Positions 44,510 through 53,031 of a DNA stretch of 64,000 bases are shown piece after piece. A program made the translations under genes and the position numbers. Position 1 is the first letter of the stretch, and every line of letters begins with the position of its first letter. The notes beneath the pieces were generated by a model that saw only the letters and a list, made by a program, of their open reading frames with translations, searched no databases and had not been told where the DNA came from. The DNA is taken from the NCBI GenBank assembly GCA_965237855.1, contig CBDEGK010000008.1, positions 124,001 through 188,000 on the forward strand, in the 5' to 3' direction. This DNA is from CBDEGK01 sp965237855. Its GTDB lineage: Bacteria > Pseudomonadota > Gammaproteobacteria > Pseudomonadales > Halieaceae.

Positions 44510-45124
44510 ATGAATTCTGATTTTCAAATCCAGACGGAACAGCAGTTGGGCGATGTGCTTGGAGAGGCGCACGAGTTTATTACCGAGAAAGTGCTATCGG
44601 CATTAACCCCGATCATGATCGAGTTTATCCGGCGTTCGCCCCTGATTATGATTTCCACCCTGGATCAACACGGTCGGATCGATACGTCACCCAAGGGTGA
44701 CGCCCCGGGTTTCGTGCAGGTGGATGACAATGGCACGCTGCTTATTCCCGACCGGCCCGGTAACAAGATGGCCCTCGGTTTCAGAAACATTCTCACCAAC
44801 CCGCAGGTGGGATTGATATTCCTGGTGCCTAACCAGCGCGAGACGTTGCGGGTTAAGGGTACGGCGACCATTTCCAACGACCCCGCCAGCCTCGAGCAAC
44901 TCTCAGCGCAAAACAAGCCGGCGCTGCTATGTACTCACCTTGAGGTGAGTGAGTGTTTCTTTCACTGCGGCAAGGCCATGATTCGTTCGAGGATGTGGAA
45001 ACCGGAACACTGGGTTGATCACGGCGATAATCTGATGCAGCGGCAAATGGCCGAAGGCATGAATATTGACGAGACCCTGGTGGAAGAGGGCCTGGAAGCC
45101 AACTATCGCGACGAGCTGTATTAA
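44510..45124 (+). CDS. Pyridoxamine 5'-phosphate oxidase-family protein
   Basis: 204 residues with a split-barrel flavin-binding fold: PLIMISTLDQHGRIDTSPKG, LIPDRPGNKMALGFRNIL and VGLIFLVPNQRETLRVKG. Similar proteins bind FMN or F420, and the function is usually unknown. AAGGAGG lies seven bases before ATG 44510, following glpK by 15 bases. Confidence 0.88.
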   Translation: MNSDFQIQTEQQLGDVLGEAHEFITEKVLSALTPIMIEFIRRSPLIMISTLDQHGRIDTSPKGDAPGFVQVDDNGTLLIPDRPGNKMALGFRNILTNPQVGLIFLVPNQRETLRVKGTATISNDPASLEQLSAQNKPALLCTHLEVSECFFHCGKAMIRSRMWKPEHWVDHGDNLMQRQMAEGMNIDETLVEEGLEANYRDELY

Positions 45125-45240
45125 GCCTGTAATTCGACAAACCCAGAATATAAACTAATATTTCCCAATCGACTCGTTGTGAAGCGAGTGTGCGCTTGGT
45201 TCCGCCAGTCGATGCCCTTCAACTACAAGGAATCTTCACG

Positions 45241-45879
45241 ATGAGAGTTTTACTGTTCATGTTGACCTGCGCGATCGCCTCCGCGGCCAGTGCAGACGTG
45301 GTAGATGTAAACATCTGGAAATCCCTGCCGGGTAAGAATTCACTGACCATCGAATATGCGGCAGAGGCAGTGGCGATCCAGAGAAAACTAGGCGCGGCGG
45401 CTAATGCCGCGGTGGATACCGACGGACGCGTTCACACCTCGATGGCATTCAAGAACTGGACCGAGTGGGCCGCTTTCGGGGGCAAGTTGCAGGCAGACAA
45501 AGACTGGCAGAAATTTCTTGCCAAAATTGGCAAGAAACCCTCTGGTGAGCTGGAAGCCAACTACATGTTGAACACACCTGGATCAGAGCAGGTGGGTGGC
45601 GTTTACCATGTGGTGGTTTGGAAGCCTGAACTCGGCCGCCTGGGTGACTTATTGCAGGCAGCTCAGCAGGCCAAGATGATCCATGAAAAAGCCGGCGCGA
45701 GCGTCAACATCATGGTCGACCAGAGTCAGAACATGCACTACGTCATGAATTTTGCAGACTGGGAGGCTTGGGCAAAAGTCCAGGATACGCCCAATCCTGA
45801 AATTCAGGCTTTTATGCAAGAGCAGAGTAAAGATCCCGCCGCCCAGGTGATGAAGGTTTATATCGCCAACTCTTTGTAG
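45241..45879 (+). CDS. Secreted repeat protein, two similar halves
   Basis: 212 residues with a signal peptide (about residues 1-19). Two halves of about 90 residues resemble each other: one near VVDVNIWKSLPGKNSLTIEY ending FKNWTEWAAFG, the other near GVYHVVVWKPELGRLGDLL ending FADWEAWAKVQ. The pattern of a dimeric alpha-beta barrel repeated in one chain is likely. ATG 45241 follows AAGGA. Function unknown; a clear terminator follows. Confidence 0.75.
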   Translation: MRVLLFMLTCAIASAASADVVDVNIWKSLPGKNSLTIEYAAEAVAIQRKLGAAANAAVDTDGRVHTSMAFKNWTEWAAFGGKLQADKDWQKFLAKIGKKPSGELEANYMLNTPGSEQVGGVYHVVVWKPELGRLGDLLQAAQQAKMIHEKAGASVNIMVDQSQNMHYVMNFADWEAWAKVQDTPNPEIQAFMQEQSKDPAAQVMKVYIANSL

Positions 45880-45887
45880 CGGTTTTT

Positions 45888-45914
45888 CTGGGCGCGGTAT
45901 CGCGCCCAGGTTTT
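45888..45914 (+). terminator. Intrinsic terminator
   Basis: A 9-bp stem CTGGGCGCG/CGCGCCCAG with loop GTAT, then GTTTTCT. It ends the gene at 45879 and lies directly before the truncated aldehyde dehydrogenase end. Confidence 0.8.
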
Positions 45915-45922
45915 CTCCCGCC

Positions 45923-45990
45923 TAGATCCCACCCATCAGCATGTACTTGATCTCCAGGTAGTCATCCATGCCGTATTTGGAACTCTCGCG
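45923..45990 (-). repeat. Displaced copy of aldehyde dehydrogenase 3' end
   Basis: 68 bases matching 48241-48308 with three mismatches (first 53 identical). In the minus direction it reads the last 22 codons of the gene (MDDYLEIKYMLMGGI) with TAG instead of TAA, and one Gly-to-Ser change. It is out of context: no upstream frame continues. It looks like the left boundary of the inserted block 45991-48240. Confidence 0.9.
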
Positions 45991-46059
45991 TAATGTGCTA
46001 GATTTATCCAGAGGGAGAGTTTCCAAGTTTCACATTAAAGCACTTGCTGGAGTCTGTTC

Positions 46060-46992
46060 ATGACCTTCCGCCATATCCTCCCAGGATTACTGGTAGTTGT
46101 TTTTTTCACGTCCGTTTTTCAGTCGGTATCAGCTGTCGCGGCTGCCAGTGAGCTGAATACAAAATTGCAGGCACTAATGGAGACTGAACAGGCAAGTGCT
46201 GAAGAGGATCGGATGATGCGCTCCGTAATTGCAATAGCATCAACAATGTCATCAGTACCGGTGCTGCCTGCGGAAGTCGAACGGCACATGATCAGAGGCG
46301 AGACAGCTGTTGAAATTGCTGAGGATCTGGATGGCTTCCGACTTGCAGCAACGGAGTTTCTCGCGGCGGCCCGGCTAGCACCTTGGTACGCTGCTGCCCA
46401 TTACAATTTTGCCGTAGTGGCAAAAGAGGCAGGCATGCTGGTGGAGTCACAAGCTTCTTATAGGCGATATCTCTTGGCTGCACCTGAAGCAAACAATGTT
46501 TCGATGGTTGAGAGGGAGCTTGTGAAACTAGAGTTTCTATTGGAACAACAGATTCGAATCGCCTCGGTAACGCCCGTGGAGGAAGAAAATCAGAAGCTGA
46601 GCAAGCTGTTAGAAAGTCTCGAAGGGCGGTGGACAGACGGGGAGTCCATGCCGGCCACAATATGGACACTCAAGTACATCGGATCTGGTTCTATTGTAAT
46701 GAAGTTCCATCACCAAGTGATGGAGTATGGAACAAGTATGGGAGTAGACGGTACTCTAAATCTCAAGGTTGAGAAGGATCGTACCTTCTCTGGCACAGGT
46801 AATATGGTAGTCGATCATAGAACTCTATGCGGACAGCCGCGAGTGGAACTACCTTACCGGTTACAAGGCAGGGTAGCGGCAAACGGTAATCTAATTAGTA
46901 TCAGCTGGCAGTATGATCGGTACTACTGGGGTCCTGACTGCAAGTGGGTTAACAAGCATGGCGGGTTTGAGAGGGAGTTAGTGAGATACTAG
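46060..46992 (+). CDS. Secreted TPR-like protein, orphan
   Basis: 310 residues with a signal peptide (about residues 1-30, LLVVVFFTSVFQSVSA). A helical middle (about 60-185) includes FRLAATEFLAAARLAPWYAA and SQASYRRYLLAAPEA, which fits one or two TPR-like repeats. The C-terminal 110 residues are beta-rich (LEGRWTDGESMPATIWTLKY). I do not recognise the family. It is inside the inserted block. Confidence 0.75.
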   Translation: MTFRHILPGLLVVVFFTSVFQSVSAVAAASELNTKLQALMETEQASAEEDRMMRSVIAIASTMSSVPVLPAEVERHMIRGETAVEIAEDLDGFRLAATEFLAAARLAPWYAAAHYNFAVVAKEAGMLVESQASYRRYLLAAPEANNVSMVERELVKLEFLLEQQIRIASVTPVEEENQKLSKLLESLEGRWTDGESMPATIWTLKYIGSGSIVMKFHHQVMEYGTSMGVDGTLNLKVEKDRTFSGTGNMVVDHRTLCGQPRVELPYRLQGRVAANGNLISISWQYDRYYWGPDCKWVNKHGGFERELVRY

Positions 46993-47004
46993 GCCAGTAG
47001 TGAC

Positions 47005-48198
47005 TTAATCCTGTCCGTATTCTTCCAGATAATCAGCATAGGCTTCTACACCCCGCAGAAAATAGATGGCATATCCCCAGGCCATGGGGTCTTCTGGGTC
47101 ACCGGCGCGCTTATTTTCCTCCAGAAACTGGTAGATTTCTTGGTTGCGCCGGATACGCCAGTCCAGCGGATTACTCAGAGGCGTGTCAGATGATGACCTC
47201 TTCTCGCCCGGCCATTCCTCGGTTGATCCTGTGATCATTGACGTGATTGTATCTTCGATGGTGGTGGAATCCTGGGCGGGAGGATATTGCTCTTCACCAC
47301 CTGTACGTTTGTGCATGTGGTCGATACCTTCTAGAAAACTTATAGCGCGATAGGCTATTTCAGTGGCTGGAAACTCCTTGGAAGCGAGATCCTGATCGTG
47401 AATGATTACCAGGTTTTCCAGGTAGGCTATTGAGTGATTGAGCTGACCTCCACCGGCCTTCATGGCATCCATAATCAACAGTGTCTCGCTGGCGGCCAGG
47501 TAATACTGTTCACTGTTTTTGGCGGGCGCGTATGGGCTGGGAACTTCAATGCTTTTAAAACTGGCCAATGGGCGTTTAAAAAACGTGGGATCGACCACCC
47601 TACCCTGTAGTACTGGAGTAGAGTCAAAGGAAGGCGGCGGGGCAATTTTCGGATTGTCGGGTTCCTGAGATTGCAGCAATACCGGGTGTTGTTGCGTATA
47701 GCTGTCCTTGAGGTCTGGCGTCGCGGGATCGATGAGATTTAAAATCCGCTGCCGAGCGGCTTCCACTTTCTCCTGATTTCCAGCGGGTTCACTGGTCGAA
47801 ATGCCGTTTTCCCAAGTACTCAAAAAGGCGGCGGCACGTTGTTTGTCGCCCGCAGTTGCGCTAGCGCTACGGCCGGTCTTGTTGGGTTGTATGTCGGCTT
47901 CGACATTGCCCATTTCGCCGGTCTCATGCTCGCCAGCGACGCAGGCACTTCGGGGCTGGCAGGAATTTGCAGACACGTCAGAATGAACCTGGCTTCGCGC
48001 GCGTTCGCAGTTGCTTTGGCTGCTGTAAGGCCCCTCTGTCCCGGAAGTTAGTCCACCGATTCGACCGCAGTTCGAACAAGTCCAGGTAAACTCGTAGGAA
48101 CAAGAGGCAAATCCGTGCTGAGCAGTCAACAGGCACGAGGCCACGGCTGCGCGGGTAAGTGCGATCTTTACGTTCCTTGCCAACAGTGAGCGAGCCAT
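47005..48198 (-). CDS. Secreted Cys-rich N-terminus protein, orphan
   Basis: 397 residues with a probable signal peptide (about 1-31). Just after it comes a cysteine cluster (CSYEFTWTCSNCGRIGG, then SNCERARS, SANSC and SAC), then a long low-complexity stretch and a helical C-terminal half (LETLLIMDAMKAGGG type pattern, AYRAISFLEGIDHMHK). No family recognised. It converges with the gene at 46060 inside the inserted block. Confidence 0.7.
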   Translation of the reverse strand: MARSLLARNVKIALTRAAVASCLLTAQHGFASCSYEFTWTCSNCGRIGGLTSGTEGPYSSQSNCERARSQVHSDVSANSCQPRSACVAGEHETGEMGNVEADIQPNKTGRSASATAGDKQRAAAFLSTWENGISTSEPAGNQEKVEAARQRILNLIDPATPDLKDSYTQQHPVLLQSQEPDNPKIAPPPSFDSTPVLQGRVVDPTFFKRPLASFKSIEVPSPYAPAKNSEQYYLAASETLLIMDAMKAGGGQLNHSIAYLENLVIIHDQDLASKEFPATEIAYRAISFLEGIDHMHKRTGGEEQYPPAQDSTTIEDTITSMITGSTEEWPGEKRSSSDTPLSNPLDWRIRRNQEIYQFLEENKRAGDPEDPMAWGYAIYFLRGVEAYADYLEEYGQD

Positions 48199-48239
48199 AC
48201 TCTGATCCTGCGGCTTTGTATTACATTGTAGCAGTAGGC

Positions 48240-49697
48240 TTAGATCCCACCCATCAGCATGTACTTGATCTCCAGGTAGTCATCCATGCCGTACTTGGAG
48301 CCCTCGCGACCGGAACCAGATTCCTTGACGCCGCCAAAGGGTGCCATCTCGTTGGAGATGATGCCTTCATTAATGCCGACAATGCCATAATCCAGGGCTT
48401 CGGCGACGCGCCAGACCCGGCCGATATCGCGGGTGTAGAAGTAGGAGGCCAGGCCGAACTCGGTATCGTTGGCCATGGCGATCACTTCCTCTTCCGTGGA
48501 GAAGCGTACCACCGGTGCCACCGGGCCGAATATTTCATTGCGGAACACCGCCATGTCGGAGGTGACCTCGGTGAGAATCGTAAGCTGGTAATAACATTCC
48601 CCCAGTTCGTGGCGGTCGCCGCCAAGTGCCACATTGGCGCCCTGGGAGATCGAGGTTTGCACCAGTTCATCGACGTCGTTAACCGCCTTGGCATTCACCA
48701 GCGGGCCGTTGGTAACACCGGCATCCATGCCATTACCCACCACTAATTCCTGGGTGGCTTTAACCAGCTTTTCAACGAACTCATCGTACACCGCGTCCTG
48801 TACGAACAGGCGATTGGAACAGACGCAGGTCTGGCCGGAGTTGCGGTACTTGGAAATGATGGCGCCGGTTATTGCTGAATCGATATCGGCATCATCGAAC
48901 ACAATGAAGGGCGCGTTGCCACCCAGTTCCATGGAGGTTTTCTTCATGGTCTGGGCGCACTGGGCTTCCAACATCTTGCCCACGGGGGTGGAGCCAGTGA
49001 AGGTCAGCTTGCGGACGATGGGGTTGCCGGTTAGTTCGCCGCCGATATCGCCACTGCCACCAGCCACCACATTAAGAACACCCGCTGGAACACCGGCGCG
49101 TTCGGCCAACTCGGTCATGGCGAAAGCGGATAGCGGTGTCTCGCTTGCCGGTTTGATGACGATGGAACAGCCGGCCGCCAGCGCCGGTGCTGCCTTGCGA
49201 GCGATCATGGCATTGGGGAAATTCCAGGGGGTAATCGCAGCCACTACCCCCACGGGTTGCTTGATGCAGACAATGCGCTTGTCGGGAGTGGGGCCGGGGA
49301 TGACATCGCCATCCACACGTTTGGCTTGTTCGCCAAACCACTCTACAAAGGCGGCACCGTAGGCTACTTCACCGCGGGACTCCGCCAACACCTTGCCCTG
49401 TTCTGCGGTCATGATAAGTGCCAGGTCTTCCTGATTGGCCATCATCAGGTCAAACCAACGGCGCATGATCTGGGCGCGTTCCTTGGCCGGCTTCAGTTTC
49501 CAGGATTGCATGGCGACATCGGCAGCCTCAATGGCGCGCCGGGTCTCGGTGGCACCCACTTTGGCAATATTGACGATGACCTCAGCGGTGGCGGGGTTCA
49601 TGACCGGCAGGGTCTCGCCGTTGTCGGCATCAACCCATTGGCCGTTGATGTAGGCCTGGTTCTTCAGCAGGCTGCTGTCTTGTAGATCGAGAGACAT
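48240..49697 (-). CDS. gabD-like: NAD-dependent succinate-semialdehyde-type dehydrogenase
   Basis: 485 residues, aldehyde dehydrogenase superfamily, with features of the succinate-semialdehyde group: ITPWNFPNAMIARKAAPALA, FTGSTPVGKMLE, SMELGGNAPFIVFDDAD (Glu about 254) and NSGQTCVCSNRLF (Cys about 288). Its last 68 bases are repeated at 45923-45990, the gene end having served as an insertion boundary. GabD-like activity is inferred from similarity; no gabT is near. Confidence 0.9.
   Translation of the reverse strand: MSLDLQDSSLLKNQAYINGQWVDADNGETLPVMNPATAEVIVNIAKVGATETRRAIEAADVAMQSWKLKPAKERAQIMRRWFDLMMANQEDLALIMTAEQGKVLAESRGEVAYGAAFVEWFGEQAKRVDGDVIPGPTPDKRIVCIKQPVGVVAAITPWNFPNAMIARKAAPALAAGCSIVIKPASETPLSAFAMTELAERAGVPAGVLNVVAGGSGDIGGELTGNPIVRKLTFTGSTPVGKMLEAQCAQTMKKTSMELGGNAPFIVFDDADIDSAITGAIISKYRNSGQTCVCSNRLFVQDAVYDEFVEKLVKATQELVVGNGMDAGVTNGPLVNAKAVNDVDELVQTSISQGANVALGGDRHELGECYYQLTILTEVTSDMAVFRNEIFGPVAPVVRFSTEEEVIAMANDTEFGLASYFYTRDIGRVWRVAEALDYGIVGINEGIISNEMAPFGGVKESGSGREGSKYGMDDYLEIKYMLMGGI
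48241..48308 (-). repeat. In-gene copy of the boundary repeat
   Basis: Functional 3' end of the aldehyde dehydrogenase gene, paired with 45923-45990. The two define a direct repeat of 68 bases with three mismatches. Confidence 0.9.
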
Positions 49698-49790
49698 AAT
49701 GATTCTTCCGAAGGAGCTGAGTGACTATCTGGACTAAAAGTGTAGCGGATTATTGAGCTGCCTGCGGGGGTCGGCCATACCCTTATTTCG

Positions 49791-50621
49791 TTAGTCAGCT
49801 GCGCCCAGGACCAATAGCGGATCGGTATCGGCCGGGGGTAGGGTAATTGCATCAAAAAACAGGGTGAACAATTCTGAGTGGGAGGAAATGGCCAGCTTCT
49901 GGTAGATGTTCTTGCGGTGGACTTGCTCGGTCTGGGCGCTGATCTCCAATTCCCGGGCCACGGATTTAGAGGGATAACCGCGCAGGATTAATCGCACTAC
50001 CTCGCGTTCCCGTGGTGTCAGCACGCTGCTGCCAAACAATTCCAGTACCTGTTGTACATGGGTATGCATGTCGGGATGGGGCGCCCGGGCCAGATCGCTG
50101 GCCTCGGGCCAGCTGTGCTGCTCGACGATGCTGGCGCTCAACTGCCACAGTCCCGACAGGGTTGCCTTCTCTGCGGCGCTAAACTTTTTCATTGCCGAGG
50201 TTCGCTCTATGGAGATGGCAACCGGGGTGCCAGCGCTGGTCTCCAGCAGGTAGACCATCTGGTCGAGGGTGTCATTCTTGCTGTAGTACATGTCGAAGAA
50301 TTCAGAATCGGTAAAACCCAGTGGCGTAATATCCGGGTAGTGAAAACACCCGCGCTGGCCGGCATGAGCAGCGCTATATATGGGGCTCAGTAAATACATG
50401 CCATTGCGATAGGGGCCGTCAAAGCCGGCCCGGTCGCTGACGTGAAGCTCGTCCTTTAAAACCAGCAGGGCGTCTTCGGGATAGGCCAGCATAATGCCGG
50501 CGTCAAAGGGCACGCAGGCGCGCAGGAAATTCAGCAGCTGCGGGCAGAAGGCATTGCTGCCAAGGGAGGTAACAAGCTCAGTGAGCAGCGTGGTCTGGGA
50601 AGCCTTCAGTGGTATCGACAT
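49791..50621 (-). CDS. LuxR-type HTH transcriptional regulator
   Basis: 276 residues. The C-terminal LuxR helix-turn-helix is clear: LTPREREVVRLILRGYPSKS, then EISAQTEQVHRKNIYQKLAI. The N-terminal part is a sensor-like domain without obvious signature. It follows pspF by 15 bases on the same strand, so it is probably transcribed with it; this is an unusual partner for pspF. Confidence 0.88.
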   Translation of the reverse strand: MSIPLKASQTTLLTELVTSLGSNAFCPQLLNFLRACVPFDAGIMLAYPEDALLVLKDELHVSDRAGFDGPYRNGMYLLSPIYSAAHAGQRGCFHYPDITPLGFTDSEFFDMYYSKNDTLDQMVYLLETSAGTPVAISIERTSAMKKFSAAEKATLSGLWQLSASIVEQHSWPEASDLARAPHPDMHTHVQQVLELFGSSVLTPREREVVRLILRGYPSKSVARELEISAQTEQVHRKNIYQKLAISSHSELFTLFFDAITLPPADTDPLLVLGAAD

Positions 50622-50636
50622 AAGCGCGTCAGTTTA

Positions 50637-51683
50637 TCACGCCCGGACCCGTTCCCGCGCAGTGCTGAGCTGATATTTCCGCACCAGTCCACGCATCTGG
50701 TTGTAGCTTAAACCCAGGGCCTCGGCGGTATCACCCTGGTGATTATTGTTGGCGGCCAGGGCTTCCTTCAACAGTCGTTTCTCGAAGCTGGCGACGCTGT
50801 CGCCAAAATTCTCGATTTTCAGTGGCAGGATCTCGGCAATGGCCTGGCCTACCGGTTGCTCGCGCGGTTGTGTGGCTGGCGTTGCCTGCGGTTCGGGAAA
50901 GTCAGGGTAGGGGTTCTGGAACGGGTCCAGTATCACCTCGCCAATCGGCTCGGATTCATCGCCCCAGCGGTACAGGGAGCGCTCCACCACGTTCTTCAGT
51001 TCACGGACATTGCCGGGCCAGGGATGGCGCAGCAGGGACATAGCGGCTTTTTCAGTGAATCCCGGGAAGGCCTCCCAGTTCAGTTCGGCGCTCATCTGAA
51101 CCGCAAAGTGAAAAGCCAGTTCGGGAATGTCACTCAGTCGGTGCCGCAGTGGTGGCAGGTGAACGACATCAAAGCTAAGCCGATCCAGCAGGTCTTCGCG
51201 AAATTTTCCTTCGCCGGCCAGTTTAATGAGATCGGCGTTGGTAGCCGCGACCACTCGCACGTCGACCTGCAAGCTGGACTGACCGCCGAGGCGTTCGAAT
51301 TCGCCGTACTCGATGACCCGCAGTAACTTTTCCTGCAGACCCATGCTCATGTTGCCAAGCTCGTCGAGAAACAGGGTGCCGCCATCGGCGCGCTCGAAGC
51401 GGCCCCGATGCACAGCTGTCGCCCCGGTAAAGGCGCCGGGCTCATGGCCAAATAACTCCGACTCCAGCAGCTGTTCTGCAATGGCGGCGCAATTAACCTT
51501 AAGCAGGGGACCATCCCAGCGCTGGGACAGGTAGTGGATGCGCTCGCCCACCAGTTCTTTGCCGGTACCACGCTCCCCCACCACCAGCACCGAGCGGTTG
51601 ACCTGGGCCAGTCGTGAGGCCTGTTCCAGTGCCTCGGACAAGGCGATGGAATTGCCGATGACTTGTTCGGTGTCTCTCTGCAT
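50637..51683 (-). CDS. pspF: Psp operon activator PspF
   Basis: 348 residues: a sigma-54 AAA+ activator without a receiver domain, as expected for PspF. Walker A is GERGTGKE (about residue 37), the sigma-54-contact GAFTGA is in HEPGAFTGATAV (about 80), Walker B is in GGTLFLDELGNMS, and a Fis-type helix-turn-helix closes the protein (QGDTAEALGLSYNQMRGLVR). It lies divergent from the psp operon with the sigma-54 promoter between. Confidence 0.94.
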   Translation of the reverse strand: MQRDTEQVIGNSIALSEALEQASRLAQVNRSVLVVGERGTGKELVGERIHYLSQRWDGPLLKVNCAAIAEQLLESELFGHEPGAFTGATAVHRGRFERADGGTLFLDELGNMSMGLQEKLLRVIEYGEFERLGGQSSLQVDVRVVAATNADLIKLAGEGKFREDLLDRLSFDVVHLPPLRHRLSDIPELAFHFAVQMSAELNWEAFPGFTEKAAMSLLRHPWPGNVRELKNVVERSLYRWGDESEPIGEVILDPFQNPYPDFPEPQATPATQPREQPVGQAIAEILPLKIENFGDSVASFEKRLLKEALAANNNHQGDTAEALGLSYNQMRGLVRKYQLSTARERVRA

Positions 51684-51802
51684 AGGCCAAATATACCATT
51701 CTGTGGGTTAAAAATACCTAATAAGGTGTAAAAATTACCTACAGAAGACCAAATTAGTTGTTCTTCGTAAATAATTTATAACTAAATCAATCACTTAAAA
51801 AG

Positions 51803-51820
51803 TTGGCACGTTATCTGTAA
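51803..51820 (+). promoter_or_regulatory. Sigma-54 promoter of psp operon
   Basis: TTGGCACGTTATCTGTAA matches the -24/-12 consensus, with GG and GT spaced as in the E. coli pspA promoter (which also has GT at -12). It lies 45 bases before the first psp gene and downstream of divergent pspF, whose product should activate it from sites in the 51690-51790 AT-rich stretch. Confidence 0.85.
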
Positions 51821-51864
51821 TGCAATACGTACAACAACCAATGTTATTGGGTAGGAGAAGTGAG

Positions 51865-52062
51865 ATGAGCAAGATGGAAGAACGCGTACTGGTATACACC
51901 GCTCTCGCCGTTGTCTGCGCTTTCGCGGGTGTCTTTGTCGGTCTCTGGGCCGGCGCCATGACATTCGTGCAGATAGCAGCCGTCGTGGAGGCCTTGTACT
52001 GGTTTGGTCTACCAAAGCCCGGCACCTATCGCCATCGCGAACATCGCATTCTGTTTAACTAA
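51865..52062 (+). CDS. Small membrane protein at head of psp operon
   Basis: 65 residues from ATG 51865 with AGGAG seven bases upstream. It has one or two hydrophobic segments (VYTALAVVCAFAGVFVGLWA and MTFVQIAAVVEALYWFGL) and a basic C-terminus (YRHREHRILFN). It lies between the sigma-54 promoter and pspA. It does not look like PspB, PspD or PspG. Position implies a Psp role, but the family is not recognised. Confidence 0.7.
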   Translation: MSKMEERVLVYTALAVVCAFAGVFVGLWAGAMTFVQIAAVVEALYWFGLPKPGTYRHREHRILFN

Positions 52063-52073
52063 GGAGATTTATT

Positions 52074-52748
52074 ATGGGTGTTTTTTCCCGTATGACGGAC
52101 ATTATCAATTCGAACCTCAATTCGCTGCTGGACCAGGCGGAAGATCCGCAGAAAATGATCCGGCTGATTATCCAGGAGATGGAAGATACCCTGGTCGAGG
52201 TGCGCAGCTCTTCAGCCAAGGTATTGGCGGAGCGGAAAATGGCGGAGCGCCGCCGCCAACGAGTCGAGGCCGAAGCCCAGAGCTGGGAAGATAAAGCCCG
52301 TCTGGCGCTGAGCAAAAACCGTGACGATCTGGCCCGTGCCGCGCTGCAGGAAAAGCGCGCTATCGAGGAAGAATTAGCCACGGTGGAGTTGGAGGTGAAA
52401 GCTACCGATGACCACATCGACCAGCTCAACAGCGAGATCGGCCAATTGCAGCAAAAGCTGGGGGACGCCAAGGCCAAGCAAAAGACCCTCGTCATGCGCA
52501 GCAAGACCGTGCAATCACGGATCAAGGTTAAGCGTCAGATTCATCGCGAGGCACTGGATGACGCCTTCAACAAATTCGGACAATTCGAGCGACGTATGGA
52601 TAACCTGGAGAGCCAACTGGAATCCATGGATCTCGGTCGCGATGTGTCTACCAACCTGGCAACCGAGATAGAAGCTTTGCAGGAAGACGAGCAAATCAAT
52701 GGTGAGTTGGATCGGTTGAAACGCGAAATGACCGACGACGCGGCGTAA
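52074..52748 (+). CDS. pspA: Phage shock protein A
   Basis: 224 residues, PspA/IM30 family. N-terminal amphipathic helix (MGVFSRMTDIINSNLNSLLD), then long coiled coil (about 25-190). It binds PspF to inhibit it and, under membrane stress, binds the inner membrane. The E. coli protein is 222 residues. Spacing of 11 bases to both neighbours. Confidence 0.96.
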   Translation: MGVFSRMTDIINSNLNSLLDQAEDPQKMIRLIIQEMEDTLVEVRSSSAKVLAERKMAERRRQRVEAEAQSWEDKARLALSKNRDDLARAALQEKRAIEEELATVELEVKATDDHIDQLNSEIGQLQQKLGDAKAKQKTLVMRSKTVQSRIKVKRQIHREALDDAFNKFGQFERRMDNLESQLESMDLGRDVSTNLATEIEALQEDEQINGELDRLKREMTDDAA

Positions 52749-52759
52749 GGAAACAATGA

Positions 52760-53029
52760 ATGAAATTTTTCGAATTTATGTTCGTGCCCACCATCTTGTT
52801 TTTAACGGTGGTGATGCCGATTTGGCTGACCATGCACTATCGCAGTGTCAATCGATCCTCGCGCAGCCTTAGCAATGAGGACCAGGATACCATCGAGCAT
52901 ATGCTGGTGACGGTGGATAAACTTACCGATCGCATCCAGTCACTGGAGTCGATACTGGATGTGGACCATCCGGACTGGCGGGCACGGCAGGAGCGGCGCC
53001 AGGATGAACCGCAGGAAGCAGGGAGTTAA
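52760..53029 (+). CDS. pspB: Phage shock protein B
   Basis: 89 residues: N-terminal membrane helix (FEFMFVPTILFLTVVMPIWL) then a charged coiled-coil tail (LVTVDKLTDRIQSLESILD), as in PspB. It cooperates with PspC to sense membrane stress. The spacing to pspC is two bases. Confidence 0.93.
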   Translation: MKFFEFMFVPTILFLTVVMPIWLTMHYRSVNRSSRSLSNEDQDTIEHMLVTVDKLTDRIQSLESILDVDHPDWRARQERRQDEPQEAGS

Positions 53030-53031
53030 AC

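Larger units (their letters stand above)
45991..48240. mobile_element. 2.25-kb insertion flanked by gene-end repeats
   Basis: The block between the two copies of the aldehyde dehydrogenase 3' end carries two orphan genes and no visible integrase. Its base composition looks more AT-rich than the flanks. The arrangement, an intact gene end on the inside and a displaced old end next to the original terminator, is what site-specific integration into a gene 3' end leaves behind. Inferred. Confidence 0.55.
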
